This document shows, piece after piece, positions 27,411 to 36,365 of a stretch of 64,000 bases of DNA. The position numbers were made by a program, and so were the translations under genes. Position 1 is the first letter of the stretch; the number at the start of each line of letters is the position of its first letter. This DNA comes from Chelativorans multitrophicus. Its GTDB lineage: Bacteria > Pseudomonadota > Alphaproteobacteria > Rhizobiales > Rhizobiaceae. The notes beneath the pieces are model-generated. The model worked only from the letters and a program-made list of their open reading frames with translations. It made no database searches and was not told the DNA's origin. The DNA lies in the NCBI RefSeq assembly GCF_011317445.1, contig NZ_JAAAPL010000001.1, positions 62,001-126,000 on the forward strand, given 5' to 3'.

Positions 27411-28106
27411 ATGATATCGCCGATCATCGTGTTCGATCTCGACGGCACGCTCGTCGACACCGCACCCGACTTGCTCGACAGCCTCAATCACTGCCTGCGC
27501 ACGATCGGCTTGCCCGAGGCGGAACCCAAGGAACTCCGCCGCTTCGTGGGTTTCGGAAGCCGTGTGATGATCGAGCGGGCTTTTGCCGCGCATGGACGGC
27601 CGACAAACAACGAGGAGCTTGAAGCGCTGCAGAAGCTTTTCATCGAGCACTACACCGCCGCGATGCCAGGGCTTTCGCGCCCATTTCCCGGCGTTCTGCA
27701 AGCCTTGGCGCGCTTTCGCGAGGCCGGCTTCATCGCGGCTGTGTGCACCAACAAATTCGAAGGCCTCTCACAGGCCCTGCTCGAAGCGCTGGATATCGCG
27801 GATCGCTTCGAGGCAATTTGTGGTTCGGATACATTTGGCCATCGGAAGCCCGACCCGCGTCACCTGACCGATACGATCGAGCGGGCCGGAGGAGACCGGC
27901 ATCGCGCCATCATGGTTGGCGATTCGCGTACGGACATCGATACCGCCAAGGCGGCAGGAATCCCTGTTGTCGCGGTTGATTTCGGCTACACCGACCGGCC
28001 GGTGCGCGAGTTCGAGCCGAGCGTCGTCATCTCTCATTTCGACGAATTGACCGTGGAGCTTGCGGGCAAGCTGATCAAATCGGCTGCGGGCCAGCCAGTG
28101 GCTTGA
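27411..28106 (+). CDS. gph: Phosphoglycolate phosphatase (HAD family)
   Basis: Removes phosphate from 2-phosphoglycolate formed during repair or oxygenation. ATG 27411 (GAGGG upstream) gives 231 residues. HAD motifs are FDLDGTLVDT (nucleophile Asp near residue 8), AVCTNK (motif II), GHRKPDP (motif III Lys) and MVGDSRTDIDTAKAAG (motif IV). An in-frame ATG at 27306 is rejected because it lies in the rpiA-gph promoter region. The tRNA-Val promoter overlaps its stop codon. Confidence 0.92.
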   Translation: MISPIIVFDLDGTLVDTAPDLLDSLNHCLRTIGLPEAEPKELRRFVGFGSRVMIERAFAAHGRPTNNEELEALQKLFIEHYTAAMPGLSRPFPGVLQALARFREAGFIAAVCTNKFEGLSQALLEALDIADRFEAICGSDTFGHRKPDPRHLTDTIERAGGDRHRAIMVGDSRTDIDTAKAAGIPVVAVDFGYTDRPVREFEPSVVISHFDELTVELAGKLIKSAAGQPVA

Positions 28107-28131
28107 CTTCGCCACCGGGGCTCCCTTATAT
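28103..28131 (+). promoter_or_regulatory. Sigma-70 promoter of tRNA-Val
   Basis: TTGACT at 28103-28108 and TTATAT at 28126-28131 are separated by exactly 17 bases. The -35 box overlaps the gph stop codon. Transcription should start near 28138, about 24 bases before the mature tRNA. Confidence 0.7.
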
Positions 28132-28161
28132 CGCCGCGCGCTTGGCGATTTGCCGCCGGGC

Positions 28162-28236
28162 GGGCGCGTAGCTCAGCGGGAGAGCACACCCTTCACACGG
28201 GTGGGGTCGTAGGTTCAATCCCTACCGCGCCCACCA
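28162..28236 (+). tRNA. tRNA-Val (anticodon CAC)
   Basis: A full cloverleaf can be folded: 7-bp acceptor stem GGGCGCG with CGCGCCC, D arm GCTC with GAGC, anticodon stem CACCC with GGGTG, anticodon loop TTCACAC (CAC at 34-36, reading GUG codons), and T arm GTAGG-TTCAATC-CCTAC. The CCA end is encoded at 28234-28236. No integrase or duplicated 3' end is nearby, so it is not serving as an attachment site here. Confidence 0.97.
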
Positions 28237-28261
28237 TCTTCTTGAGCCACTTTCCAACACT

Positions 28262-30568
28262 CTAGGCCTGCTGCTCCGCCAGATCATGCTCATCGTCAGG
28301 CGGACCGTCCTGCAACGGCCGCCTTGAGCGCAGGCGCTTGGCGGCGACTGCGGGCCGCTCCCCATCGTTCCGGGGCGCACGCGGCTTCGCTTTGGCGGGC
28401 GAATTCATGGCTTCTTCACTGGAATCTGTGGAATCCATCAATGGCTTTGTCAGCCGTGCCAGATCTTCATTGCTGACGTTGAGCGTGACATGCGGGAATG
28501 GGATTTCGATTCCCCGCTCCTCGAACAACTCCTTGATGATCTCATTGTAGAGACGGCCAATCGCCCACTGTCGTCCGGCCTGCGTCTTGATGCGTGCGCG
28601 CACCATGATTGCCGAATCGCCGAACTCGGTCACGCCGTGCATCTCCAATTCGCCGATGATGTGCTCGCCTTCCTCCGTCTTCTTCAGGCGTTCAAAGGCA
28701 TCCTGCATGGCGCGCTTCACTTCGGGAACGCTTACCCCGTAGTCCACACCGATATTGGCAACGTGGTAGCTGAAGTTCTTCATGAAATTCGATACGGAAT
28801 CCACCGACGAAAACGGGATAAGATGGTAGGCGCCATCAAGCGAGCGCAGCGAAACCGAGCGGATCGTGAGACGTTCGACCGTTCCCGTCACCCCGCCGGC
28901 TGTGACGACGTCTCCCTCGTTCATGGCATTTTCGAACTGGATGAAGGCGCCCGTTATGATGTCCTGCACCAGCTTTTGCGCGCCGAAGCCGACGGCAAGT
29001 CCGAGGATACCGGCGCCTGCCAGAAGCGGAGCGATGTTCACCCCGAGTTCGGAAAGGACAAGCATGCAAGTCAGGACGCCGAGCGCGACGGTGAAGGCAT
29101 TGCGGAAAAGCGAAAGCAAGGTGCGCTCCCGCGCACTGGGCTTGCTCCCCTTCGGCGGGTCGAGCCGGTATTCCACCCAGGACTGGACGACAATATAGAT
29201 CAGGCTGCCGGCGATCAGGATGATCCCCGCCGACAAGATGGAGGTGACGATACGCTGGCCGACCTCGCTCGAAATCCAACCCAGGAAATCGGCTACAAGC
29301 CAGATCTGGGCGGAGGCGATAATGACGCCGATTACAATAACGCCACGCGTTACCCGCAGGACATTCGGCACGAAAGCGTTGAGGCGCTGTTCAAGCAGCG
29401 GCACACGTGTGCGAATATCGTCGGGCAAATGCATGCCGCCTGCGGCTATCCGCGTCACCGCCATGGTGAGCGCAGTGCCGATGGCGATCGCGATGAATGT
29501 CTGCGCAGTGGCGGTCAGCACGAAAGGCAGCGCGGCTTCATGGTCGGCAAGCCAGAGGCCGAAAATCAGTATGAGATAGGCGATCGCGACCACGTTCCAG
29601 AAGCGGGCGAGGATCGAAAGCGCGCGGGAAATCACTTCGGACTTGACGCGTTCCGCCCCAAGCATAAGCCAGGAGCGGACGAGATCGCGGTTCTGCATAA
29701 TGATGATGCAGGCCATGGTGAGCGCACAGAAAAGCACAAAGGCGCGCAATACCTGAGCTGCACCATAGGATACGCCGGAGGCCAGAAGGGGGGCCAGAAA
29801 AAGGAAAGCGTAGCCTAGAATGCTGAGGAGCCTGCTCGACCAAAAATACCAATAGGCGGAAGTGGTATCGCCGATCCGCAGAAAGCGCAGTGCGGGCCAT
29901 CTGGGCGCAAGCAGCACACGAGCCACGACTTTCGCCAGCTCAACAGAAAGGAAGGCGCCCAGGAAAAGCGTTTGGCCGCCTCCCGCCCGGTCCGCCAAAT
30001 CAAAGTAGATAGCGGGCACATAGCCGGCTGCCCACGCCAGAAGCACGGTAGCCGTGTCGAACAGAGCCGACGCAAGGATCAGGCCCGAGCGCCGCAGGGG
30101 ACCGGAACCGGCTGCTGCCGCGGCAAGGGCGCGCTGGATGCGCAGAAAACCAAGGCGCAGCAGGAAAAAGGCCGAAAAAGTAACGACGGCGACGACGATG
30201 ACCGTGCGCACGGCATTCCATATGATGGAGAAATCCACAGTCGTCGTGCCGGTGAGCACATCGGAAATATCGCCTGACAGGCGAACCACGGCAGAAATGA
30301 ATGCTGCCGAGCTTTCCACCGCAGCACGCGCATATTCGCCGATCTGGAGCACCCCGGTGGGCGTTGCCTCCTCCGCGGCCTCCTCCGTCTCGGCCTGGCG
30401 CAATGTCTGGATCAGGCGCGTGCGCGCCTGATCGTTTTCCAGAATTTGGATGAGTGCTTCGACATCGCCTGGAGACTCAGCCGCTTCAGCACCACTCGCG
30501 CCGTTCGCTGACTGTGCAGCAACCGGTGATGCGCAAATCAATAAAAAGAGGAGAGCCAAAATCCGCAT
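28262..30568 (-). CDS. MscS-family mechanosensitive channel, large form
   Basis: A 768-residue inner-membrane channel. It starts with a signal peptide (MRILALLFLLICASPVAAQ) and a short periplasmic part, then about ten membrane helices. The MscS core is near 500-700: the pore helix GAGILGLAVGFGAQKLVQDIITGAFIQFE and the beta domain EGDVVTAGGVTGTVERLTIRSVSLRS. The cytosolic tail is long, basic and disordered. ATG 30568 is chosen over an upstream start that would block export. It should open under osmotic downshock. A paralogue with a special role is possible given the size. Confidence 0.9.
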   Translation of the reverse strand: MRILALLFLLICASPVAAQSANGASGAEAAESPGDVEALIQILENDQARTRLIQTLRQAETEEAAEEATPTGVLQIGEYARAAVESSAAFISAVVRLSGDISDVLTGTTTVDFSIIWNAVRTVIVVAVVTFSAFFLLRLGFLRIQRALAAAAAGSGPLRRSGLILASALFDTATVLLAWAAGYVPAIYFDLADRAGGGQTLFLGAFLSVELAKVVARVLLAPRWPALRFLRIGDTTSAYWYFWSSRLLSILGYAFLFLAPLLASGVSYGAAQVLRAFVLFCALTMACIIIMQNRDLVRSWLMLGAERVKSEVISRALSILARFWNVVAIAYLILIFGLWLADHEAALPFVLTATAQTFIAIAIGTALTMAVTRIAAGGMHLPDDIRTRVPLLEQRLNAFVPNVLRVTRGVIVIGVIIASAQIWLVADFLGWISSEVGQRIVTSILSAGIILIAGSLIYIVVQSWVEYRLDPPKGSKPSARERTLLSLFRNAFTVALGVLTCMLVLSELGVNIAPLLAGAGILGLAVGFGAQKLVQDIITGAFIQFENAMNEGDVVTAGGVTGTVERLTIRSVSLRSLDGAYHLIPFSSVDSVSNFMKNFSYHVANIGVDYGVSVPEVKRAMQDAFERLKKTEEGEHIIGELEMHGVTEFGDSAIMVRARIKTQAGRQWAIGRLYNEIIKELFEERGIEIPFPHVTLNVSNEDLARLTKPLMDSTDSSEEAMNSPAKAKPRAPRNDGERPAVAAKRLRSRRPLQDGPPDDEHDLAEQQA

Positions 30569-30787
30569 AAGACCCCCGCAGGAAGCTCCAGCGACTGCCG
30601 CCAATCGTCGCCACCTTCTTCTAAGCAGCTGCTGCTTAACCAATTATTAGTTTGCGGCGATAGAGAGGCAGCCAGCTAAGCTGCATATCCGTCAGCAGAT
30701 GCAGCGAAAAGGCTTCCCGGTGATTTGACCTTTCCGGTCGCGCGGGCGATATGGAGCTTTGGAAGAACTGCTTGCCTCGCCATTTCC

Positions 30788-31489
30788 ATGATATTTCCCT
30801 CCCCGCTCACCGAAGCCCGGCTCATCCGCCGCTATAAGCGCTTTCTGGCCGATGTAGTGCTTGCGGACGGAACGGAACTTACGGTTTCAGTGCCCAATAC
30901 CGGATCGATGCTCGGGCTCACCGCGCCGGGATCGCGCGTGCTCTTGTCGAAATGGGACGATCCGAAACGCAAATATCCCTATCGGCTGGAAATCGTGGAA
31001 GCGGACGGAACGCTGGTGGGTATCAATACAGGCCTGCCGAACCGGCTTGCGGCGGAGGCTATCCGCGCCCGTCTGGTGGGCGACCTCGGCACATATCCGG
31101 TGATACGGCCCGAACAGCGCTATGGCGAGCGCTCGCGCATCGACTTTCTTCTGGAGCACCCGGAGCGCCCGCCAGCCTATGTGGAGGTGAAAAACGTGCA
31201 TTTCATGCGCGAGGCCGGGCTTGCCGAATTTCCGGATACGAGGACGGACCGCGGCGCCCGGCACCTCGACGAGCTTGCAGCCATGCGCAGGGCAGGCAAC
31301 CGCGCCGTCATGATCTATGTGGTCCAGCGGGCCGATTGCTCCCGATTCCGCCTTTGCGCGGATCTTGACGCCTCTTATGCCGCGGCTTTCGGGCGCGCGA
31401 GGGATGCGGGGGTTGAAGCTTTCGTGATAGGGTGCCAAATCTCTGCCGACGCGATCGCTCCCGATCGCCTGATCGATTTGGATTTTTAG
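30788..31489 (+). CDS. sfsA: SfsA family protein
   Basis: A 233-residue protein matching SfsA (sugar fermentation stimulation) along its whole length: [48 protein letters not shown] and [16 protein letters not shown]. The C-terminal half resembles a nuclease-like fold (IDFLL, VEVKNV). The E. coli protein binds DNA, but the true role is unknown. It leads an sfsA-map-radC gene run; the map ATG lies 9 bases after its stop, pointing to one operon. Confidence 0.93.
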   Translation: MIFPSPLTEARLIRRYKRFLADVVLADGTELTVSVPNTGSMLGLTAPGSRVLLSKWDDPKRKYPYRLEIVEADGTLVGINTGLPNRLAAEAIRARLVGDLGTYPVIRPEQRYGERSRIDFLLEHPERPPAYVEVKNVHFMREAGLAEFPDTRTDRGARHLDELAAMRRAGNRAVMIYVVQRADCSRFRLCADLDASYAAAFGRARDAGVEAFVIGCQISADAIAPDRLIDLDF

Positions 31490-31498
31490 GACGCCTCA

Positions 31499-32323
31499 AT
31501 GGTCACCTATCTCGATGCGGACACGGCTCCGCTGCGCAACACCGGCCAGATCCGCCTATACGGCAAAGACGGCTTCGAGGGCATGCGCAGGGCCTGCCAG
31601 CTCACCGCGCGCTGCCTGGACGAACTCGTCTCGATCGTGAAACCGGGCGTGACGACGAACGCGATCGATCAGTTCGTCTTCGAGTTCGGGATGGACCATG
31701 GGGCGCTTCCCGCCACGCTCAACTACCGCGGCTACACGAAGTCCACCTGTACCTCGATCAACCACGTCGTCTGTCACGGCATCCCCGACGATAAGCCGCT
31801 TCGCGAAGGCGACATCGTCAATATCGACGTGACCTATGTGCTCGACGGGTGGCACGGAGATTCAAGCCGCATGTACCCCGTGGGGCAGATCAAGCGAGCC
31901 GCCGAACGGCTTCTGGAAGTTACCCACGAATGCCTCATGCGCGGCGTGGAGGCGGTGAAACCGGGCGCGCGAACGGGCGCTATCGGCGCTGCGATCCAGA
32001 CTTATGCTGAAAATCAGCGCTGCTCGGTGGTGCGCGATTTCTGCGGACATGGCGTTGGCCGTCTGTTCCACGATGCGCCAAACATCCTGCATTACGGCAG
32101 CCCCAACGAGGGCGTCGAGATGCGGCCGGGCATGATCTTCACGATCGAGCCCATGATCAATCTTGGCAGGCCGCATGTGAAGGTGCTGTCGGATGGCTGG
32201 ACCGCCGTCACGCGGGACCGTTCCCTCTCCGCCCAATACGAGCACAGCGTGGGTGTCACCGAAACAGGCTGTGAAATTTTCACTCTCTCTCCAGCAGGGC
32301 TTGATCGCCCCGGCCTCCCATAG
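31499..32323 (+). CDS. map: Methionine aminopeptidase, type I
   Basis: Removes the initiator Met from nascent proteins. In this 274-residue enzyme the five metal ligands are visible: Asp in VNIDVTYVLDGWHGDSS, His in CGHGVGRLFHDAPN, and Glu in FTIEPM and QYEHSVGVTE. TSINHVVCHGIPD holds the substrate-side His. The N-terminal extension lacks the zinc-finger motif of larger forms. It is in the sfsA-map-radC run. Confidence 0.95.
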   Translation: MVTYLDADTAPLRNTGQIRLYGKDGFEGMRRACQLTARCLDELVSIVKPGVTTNAIDQFVFEFGMDHGALPATLNYRGYTKSTCTSINHVVCHGIPDDKPLREGDIVNIDVTYVLDGWHGDSSRMYPVGQIKRAAERLLEVTHECLMRGVEAVKPGARTGAIGAAIQTYAENQRCSVVRDFCGHGVGRLFHDAPNILHYGSPNEGVEMRPGMIFTIEPMINLGRPHVKVLSDGWTAVTRDRSLSAQYEHSVGVTETGCEIFTLSPAGLDRPGLP

Positions 32324-32361
32324 TTACCCTGTAGTCGATTGGGGACGGGGCAAAGCTGATC

Positions 32362-33117
32362 ATGGCGGAAAGCGGCAACGGCGGGTTCAGCGAAGGTGCG
32401 CTGCGCACAACAGAGAACGTACCGGGCAAGACGGAAACACGTATCAAGAAGCATTACGAAGGCCACCGCGAGCGCTTGCGCGAGCGTTTTAACGAGGCCG
32501 GCGCGGATGCGCTTGCCGACTATGAGCTTTTGGAGATGGTGTTGTTCCGCTCCGTGCCACGCGCCGACACCAAGTGCGCGGCCAAGGCACTGCTCAACCG
32601 ATTCGGCTCGATCGGCGAGGTTCTGGGGGCGCCGGAACATCGCTTGAGGGAGGTGGAGGGCATCGGCGAGGCGGCCGCCCGTGACCTCAAGCTGATCGCC
32701 GCGCTCACGCAGCGCATGCTGCGCAGCGAGGTGCGTGGAAAGCAGGTGCTTTCCTCCTGGACCCAGGTGCTAGACTATTGCCGCGCGGCGATGGCCTATG
32801 AGGATCGCGAGCAGTTTCGGATACTCTTTCTCGACAAGAAGAACGCGCTGATCAAGGACGAGTGCCAGCAGACCGGCACGGTGGATCATACGCCTGTCTA
32901 TCCGCGCGAGGTGGTAAAGCGCGCTCTGGAACTATCGGCAAGCGCCATCATCCTGGTCCACAATCATCCCTCGGGCGACCCGACCCCTTCGCGGGCCGAT
33001 ATAGAGATGACGAAGCTGATCGCGTCGACGGCGGAGCCGCTGGGAATCACCGTGCACGATCACATCATTATCGGCAAAAAGGGCCATGCCAGCATGAAGG
33101 GTATGCGGCTGTTTTGA
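32362..33117 (+). CDS. radC: RadC-family JAB1/MPN protein
   Basis: A 251-residue protein. An N-terminal helix-hairpin-helix region ([20 protein letters not shown], about 95-115) precedes a JAMM metalloprotease-like domain with the metal ligands in [20 protein letters not shown] (about 195-215) and an upstream Glu. The name radC came from a mapping error in E. coli, and a role in DNA repair is not supported; the family function is open. It follows map by 38 bases and ends the run. Confidence 0.92.
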   Translation: MAESGNGGFSEGALRTTENVPGKTETRIKKHYEGHRERLRERFNEAGADALADYELLEMVLFRSVPRADTKCAAKALLNRFGSIGEVLGAPEHRLREVEGIGEAAARDLKLIAALTQRMLRSEVRGKQVLSSWTQVLDYCRAAMAYEDREQFRILFLDKKNALIKDECQQTGTVDHTPVYPREVVKRALELSASAIILVHNHPSGDPTPSRADIEMTKLIASTAEPLGITVHDHIIIGKKGHASMKGMRLF

Positions 33118-33201
33118 GCGAAGCAGCGAGGGTGACCAGGGGTTGTTGATCGACGCGGCTTTCTTGCTGCGGCCTCACCGCCTCGGTCTATTCGCTATTC
33201 C

Positions 33202-36030
33202 TTATTCCGCCGCCTCTACCACATGCGCCTCGACGATGCCGCGAATCTCTCCGCGGCAGGAGCCGCAATTGGTGCCGGCCGACAGGGCGCGGCCGATGGC
33301 TTCGACGGTTCGGCATCCGCCGCGGGCGGCAGCGGCGATCTGGTTGGCTCCAACACCAAAGCAGGAGCAGACGATGGCGCCGATTTCCGGGCGGTCGGCT
33401 TCTGCCCTGCCCGCCACCACGCGATAGCGGGAGCATGGGTCGGGATGAGCGCTTCCAAGCTGCGCGACGGCGAAGGAGCGCGAGACGGCTACGGGGTGCG
33501 CAGAGAGATAGAGCGCGCCCACCATGCGCTCGCCATCAAAAGCCGCGAGCCGATAATCTCCCCTCTTGGGATCGTGATAGGCTAGGATCTGCGTCTTGCC
33601 GGTCGACTTTATGAGCCGTCGAAGCAGGATCTCCGGGCTTTCCGACAGCGCGCCATGCGCCAGTTCGATGCGCCAGCCGCCGTCGGCGCGGGCCAGCGCC
33701 CAATAGTCCAGGCCATCCCACTCCGGGCGGCTTTGCAAAACGGCAAAGCCGTAAAGAGCCGCCTCGAAGCGGCTTACGCGCACCGCGACGTTCTTCAACG
33801 CCGGCTGGCCGGAGATGGGATCGGTGATAGGGGCGACAAGCGCATCCACCCTGCCCTTGGCGGAGAACTGGTCGGTCCAGTGCATCGGCACGAAGACGGA
33901 GCCGGAACGCTGCCGCGCCGAGATCAGCGCACGGACGATCACCGCGCCATGCTGGCTTTCCACGCGCACGAGATCGGCATCGCCGATGCCGAGACGGGCG
34001 GCATCCTCTGGATGCAGTTCGGCATAGGGCTCGGCCAGATGGGCAGAAAGCCGGGCGCTTTGACCCGTCCGCGTCATGGTGTGCCAGTGATCGCGCACGC
34101 GGCCCGTGTTGAGCACTAGTGGGAAGTCCGCATCCGCGACATTTCGCACCCGCGGAAAAACGGCGATGAACCGCGCGCGGCGATCAGGGGTATAAAAGCC
34201 TCCATCGGCAAAAAAGCGGATATTACCCCCCTCTGGCCTGCCGGCCATCTCCCCCTCAAGGGGGGAGATTATGCCGGCCGCAAGTTCCGAGGCTTCATCT
34301 GCAACATTGGCGATTGGCGAAGGTCCCAGTGAAAGCTGATTTCCCCCCTTGAGGGGGAGATGGCCGGCAGGCCAGAGGGGGGTGCTTCCCAGCGATGGCG
34401 CTGGCCATTGGAAGGGCTGGAGCGCTTCAAAGGCAGGGGCAGAGAGGCCGGCATAGACTCCAATGTCGAAATCGCGCGCGCCATCATTTTCGTATGCGGA
34501 AAGCGCGGCATGCTCGCGGAAAATTTCCGCAGGTGTTGAATAGGCAAAGCCTTCCGCAAATCCCATTCGCCGGGCTACCTCGACCACCTGCCACCAGTCG
34601 GGCCGGGCCTCGCCGGGCAATGGCAGGAATGGGCGCTGGCGGGAAATGCGGCGCTCCGAATTGGTCACCGTACCATTCTTCTCGCCCCAGCCGGCCGACG
34701 GCAGCTTCACATGGGCGTGGCGCAGCGTATCGGTCGCCGCGGAAATGTCGGAGACCACGACGAAGGGACAGGCTTTCAATGCCGCCTGCACGAAATCCGC
34801 ATCAGGCAGGCTGTCGGCCGGGTTGGTGGCCATAATCCAAAGCGCCTTGATGCGCCCGTCGGCCACGGCACGGAACAGCTCCACGGCCTTGAACCCGGAT
34901 TTTTCCGCCAGGCGCGGCGCCCGCCAGAAGCGCCGCACGATTTCGCGATGCCAAGAATTTTCCAGGTCCATATGCGCGGCCAGCATGTTGGCTAGCCCGC
35001 CAACCTCACGCCCGCCCATGGCATTGGGCTGGCCGGTGACGGAGAACGGCCCCATACCCGGCCGGCCGATCCGGCCCGTCGCCAGATGACAGTTGATGAT
35101 AGCGCTGACCTTGTCGGTGCCGGAAACCGACTGGTTGACGCCCTGGCTGTAGACCGTAACCGTGCGCTCATTGCCGACAAAAAGGTCGAAAAACGCCAAC
35201 ACTTCGGAGGCGGCCAGGCCGCTCTCCAAAGCCACCCGTTCGGTATTGAAAGCACGTGCAACCGCCAATGCTTCATTGAAGCCGTTTGTGTGGTTTTCTA
35301 TGTAATCTCTTGATAATGCTCCAGTTATATCGAGATAGCCGAGCAGGCCAGTGAAAAGCGCCGCGTCGCCATCGGGCGCGACGGCAAGGTGTAAGTCGGC
35401 GATGTCGGCCGTCATGGTGCGGCGTGGGTCGATCAGCACGACCTTCATTTCCGGGCGCTTATCCTTCGCCGCGGCAAGCCGCTGATAGAGGACGGGATGG
35501 CACCAGGCGAGATTGGAGCCGACGAGCACGACAAGATCCGCAAGCTCCAGATCCTCATAGGTCCCCGGCACCGTGTCTGCGCCGAAGGCGCGGCGGTGGC
35601 CCGCGACCGAGGATGCCATGCAGAGCCGGGAATTCGTGTCGATATTGGCCGAGCCGATGAAGCCCTTCATCAGCTTGTTGGCGACGTAGTAATCCTCCGT
35701 CAGCAACTGCCCGGATACGTAAAAGGCGACGGAATCCGGCCCGTGTTCCTTGATCGCATCCGAAAATCGTTGCGCCACGAGTGTGAGCGCCTCGTCCCAG
35801 CCCGCGCGGCGGCCGTGTATGTCCGGATAAAGAAGCCGTTCTTCCAGGCCAATGGTTTCGGCGAGGGCTGATCCCTTGGAGCAGAGCCTGCCGAAATTGG
35901 CCGGGTGGTCGGGATCGCCCTTAATTGCAACCGTGCCGTCGGGCTGCGGCGTGGCGATTACGCCGCAACCGACGCCGCAATAGGGACAGGTGGTGCGCAC
36001 CTCCGCCAGTTGTTCATTATCGACCTTCAC
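33202..36030 (-). CDS. nasA: Assimilatory nitrate reductase catalytic subunit, with repeat insertion
   Basis: Reduces nitrate to nitrite in the cytosol. It has 942 residues. The N-terminal [4Fe-4S] ligands are C15, C18, C22 and C50; the molybdopterin guanine dinucleotide domains follow; a BFD-like [2Fe-2S] domain at the C terminus has CSC and NCGSC near residues 890-925. Residues about 550-602 (WPAGHLPLKGG to SPLEGEMAGRPEGG) are encoded by a 159-bp palindromic repeat and look like an in-frame insertion. The start overlaps the nirD stop by four bases, so translation is coupled. Active-site effects of the insert are unknown. Confidence 0.95.
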   Translation of the reverse strand: MKVDNEQLAEVRTTCPYCGVGCGVIATPQPDGTVAIKGDPDHPANFGRLCSKGSALAETIGLEERLLYPDIHGRRAGWDEALTLVAQRFSDAIKEHGPDSVAFYVSGQLLTEDYYVANKLMKGFIGSANIDTNSRLCMASSVAGHRRAFGADTVPGTYEDLELADLVVLVGSNLAWCHPVLYQRLAAAKDKRPEMKVVLIDPRRTMTADIADLHLAVAPDGDAALFTGLLGYLDITGALSRDYIENHTNGFNEALAVARAFNTERVALESGLAASEVLAFFDLFVGNERTVTVYSQGVNQSVSGTDKVSAIINCHLATGRIGRPGMGPFSVTGQPNAMGGREVGGLANMLAAHMDLENSWHREIVRRFWRAPRLAEKSGFKAVELFRAVADGRIKALWIMATNPADSLPDADFVQAALKACPFVVVSDISAATDTLRHAHVKLPSAGWGEKNGTVTNSERRISRQRPFLPLPGEARPDWWQVVEVARRMGFAEGFAYSTPAEIFREHAALSAYENDGARDFDIGVYAGLSAPAFEALQPFQWPAPSLGSTPLWPAGHLPLKGGNQLSLGPSPIANVADEASELAAGIISPLEGEMAGRPEGGNIRFFADGGFYTPDRRARFIAVFPRVRNVADADFPLVLNTGRVRDHWHTMTRTGQSARLSAHLAEPYAELHPEDAARLGIGDADLVRVESQHGAVIVRALISARQRSGSVFVPMHWTDQFSAKGRVDALVAPITDPISGQPALKNVAVRVSRFEAALYGFAVLQSRPEWDGLDYWALARADGGWRIELAHGALSESPEILLRRLIKSTGKTQILAYHDPKRGDYRLAAFDGERMVGALYLSAHPVAVSRSFAVAQLGSAHPDPCSRYRVVAGRAEADRPEIGAIVCSCFGVGANQIAAAARGGCRTVEAIGRALSAGTNCGSCRGEIRGIVEAHVVEAAE
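34225..34383. repeat. Palindromic repeat element inserted in frame in nasA
   Basis: Perfect 42-bp inverted repeats, 34225-34266 and 34342-34383, flank a 75-base centre. The total is 159 bp, exactly 53 codons, with no stop in the nasA frame. The arms (ACCCCCCTCTGGCCTGCCGG onward, with CTCCCCCTCAAGGGGGGA) match a family normally seen between genes in Mesorhizobium relatives. The translated arm gives SPLEGEMAGRPEGG, a motif I recall as recurring inside unrelated rhizobial proteins. Confidence 0.92.
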
Positions 36031-36365
36031 GCCGCTTTCTCCGCCATGTCGGTGAGGCCAAGCAAAATGCGATCGCCCTCAAGCCGGACCGGAAAGGGCG
36101 CGGTGGCTCCCTCATCCGCGCCTTGGGCAAACCCCGTCTCCAGCGAGATCACCCAATTGTGCAGCGGGCAGGTCACGCAGCCATCATGCACGATGCCCTG
36201 GCTAAGCGGCCCTCCCCGATGCGGGCATTTGTCCTCCAGAGCGAAGATGCGATTGTCGGCTGTACGGAATACGGCAATTTTGGTGTTGCCGGTCTCCACG
36301 CAGCGCGCGCCGCGGAGGGGGATATCCTCGAGCTTACCGATAGCGAACCAGTTCATGGTGCTCAT
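36027..36365 (-). CDS. nirD: Nitrite reductase small subunit
   Basis: A 112-residue Rieske-type partner of NirB. The cluster motifs are CPHRGGPLSQG and CPLHNWVISLETG (about 47-80), both with the Cys-x-His form, so it should hold a [2Fe-2S] centre. It may guide electrons or stabilise the large subunit. Its start overlaps the nirB stop and its stop overlaps the nasA start, each as a four-base overlap, placing the three genes in one tightly coupled operon. Confidence 0.95.
   Translation of the reverse strand: MSTMNWFAIGKLEDIPLRGARCVETGNTKIAVFRTADNRIFALEDKCPHRGGPLSQGIVHDGCVTCPLHNWVISLETGFAQGADEGATAPFPVRLEGDRILLGLTDMAEKAA

Noticed and set aside
28162-28236. tRNA-Val as an integration site
   Set aside because: No integrase, no duplicated tRNA 3' end and no foreign-looking genes nearby.
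34225-34383. Frameshift or pseudogene in nasA
   Set aside because: The odd segment is exactly 53 codons, stays in frame, and both flanks continue normal nitrate reductase sequence.
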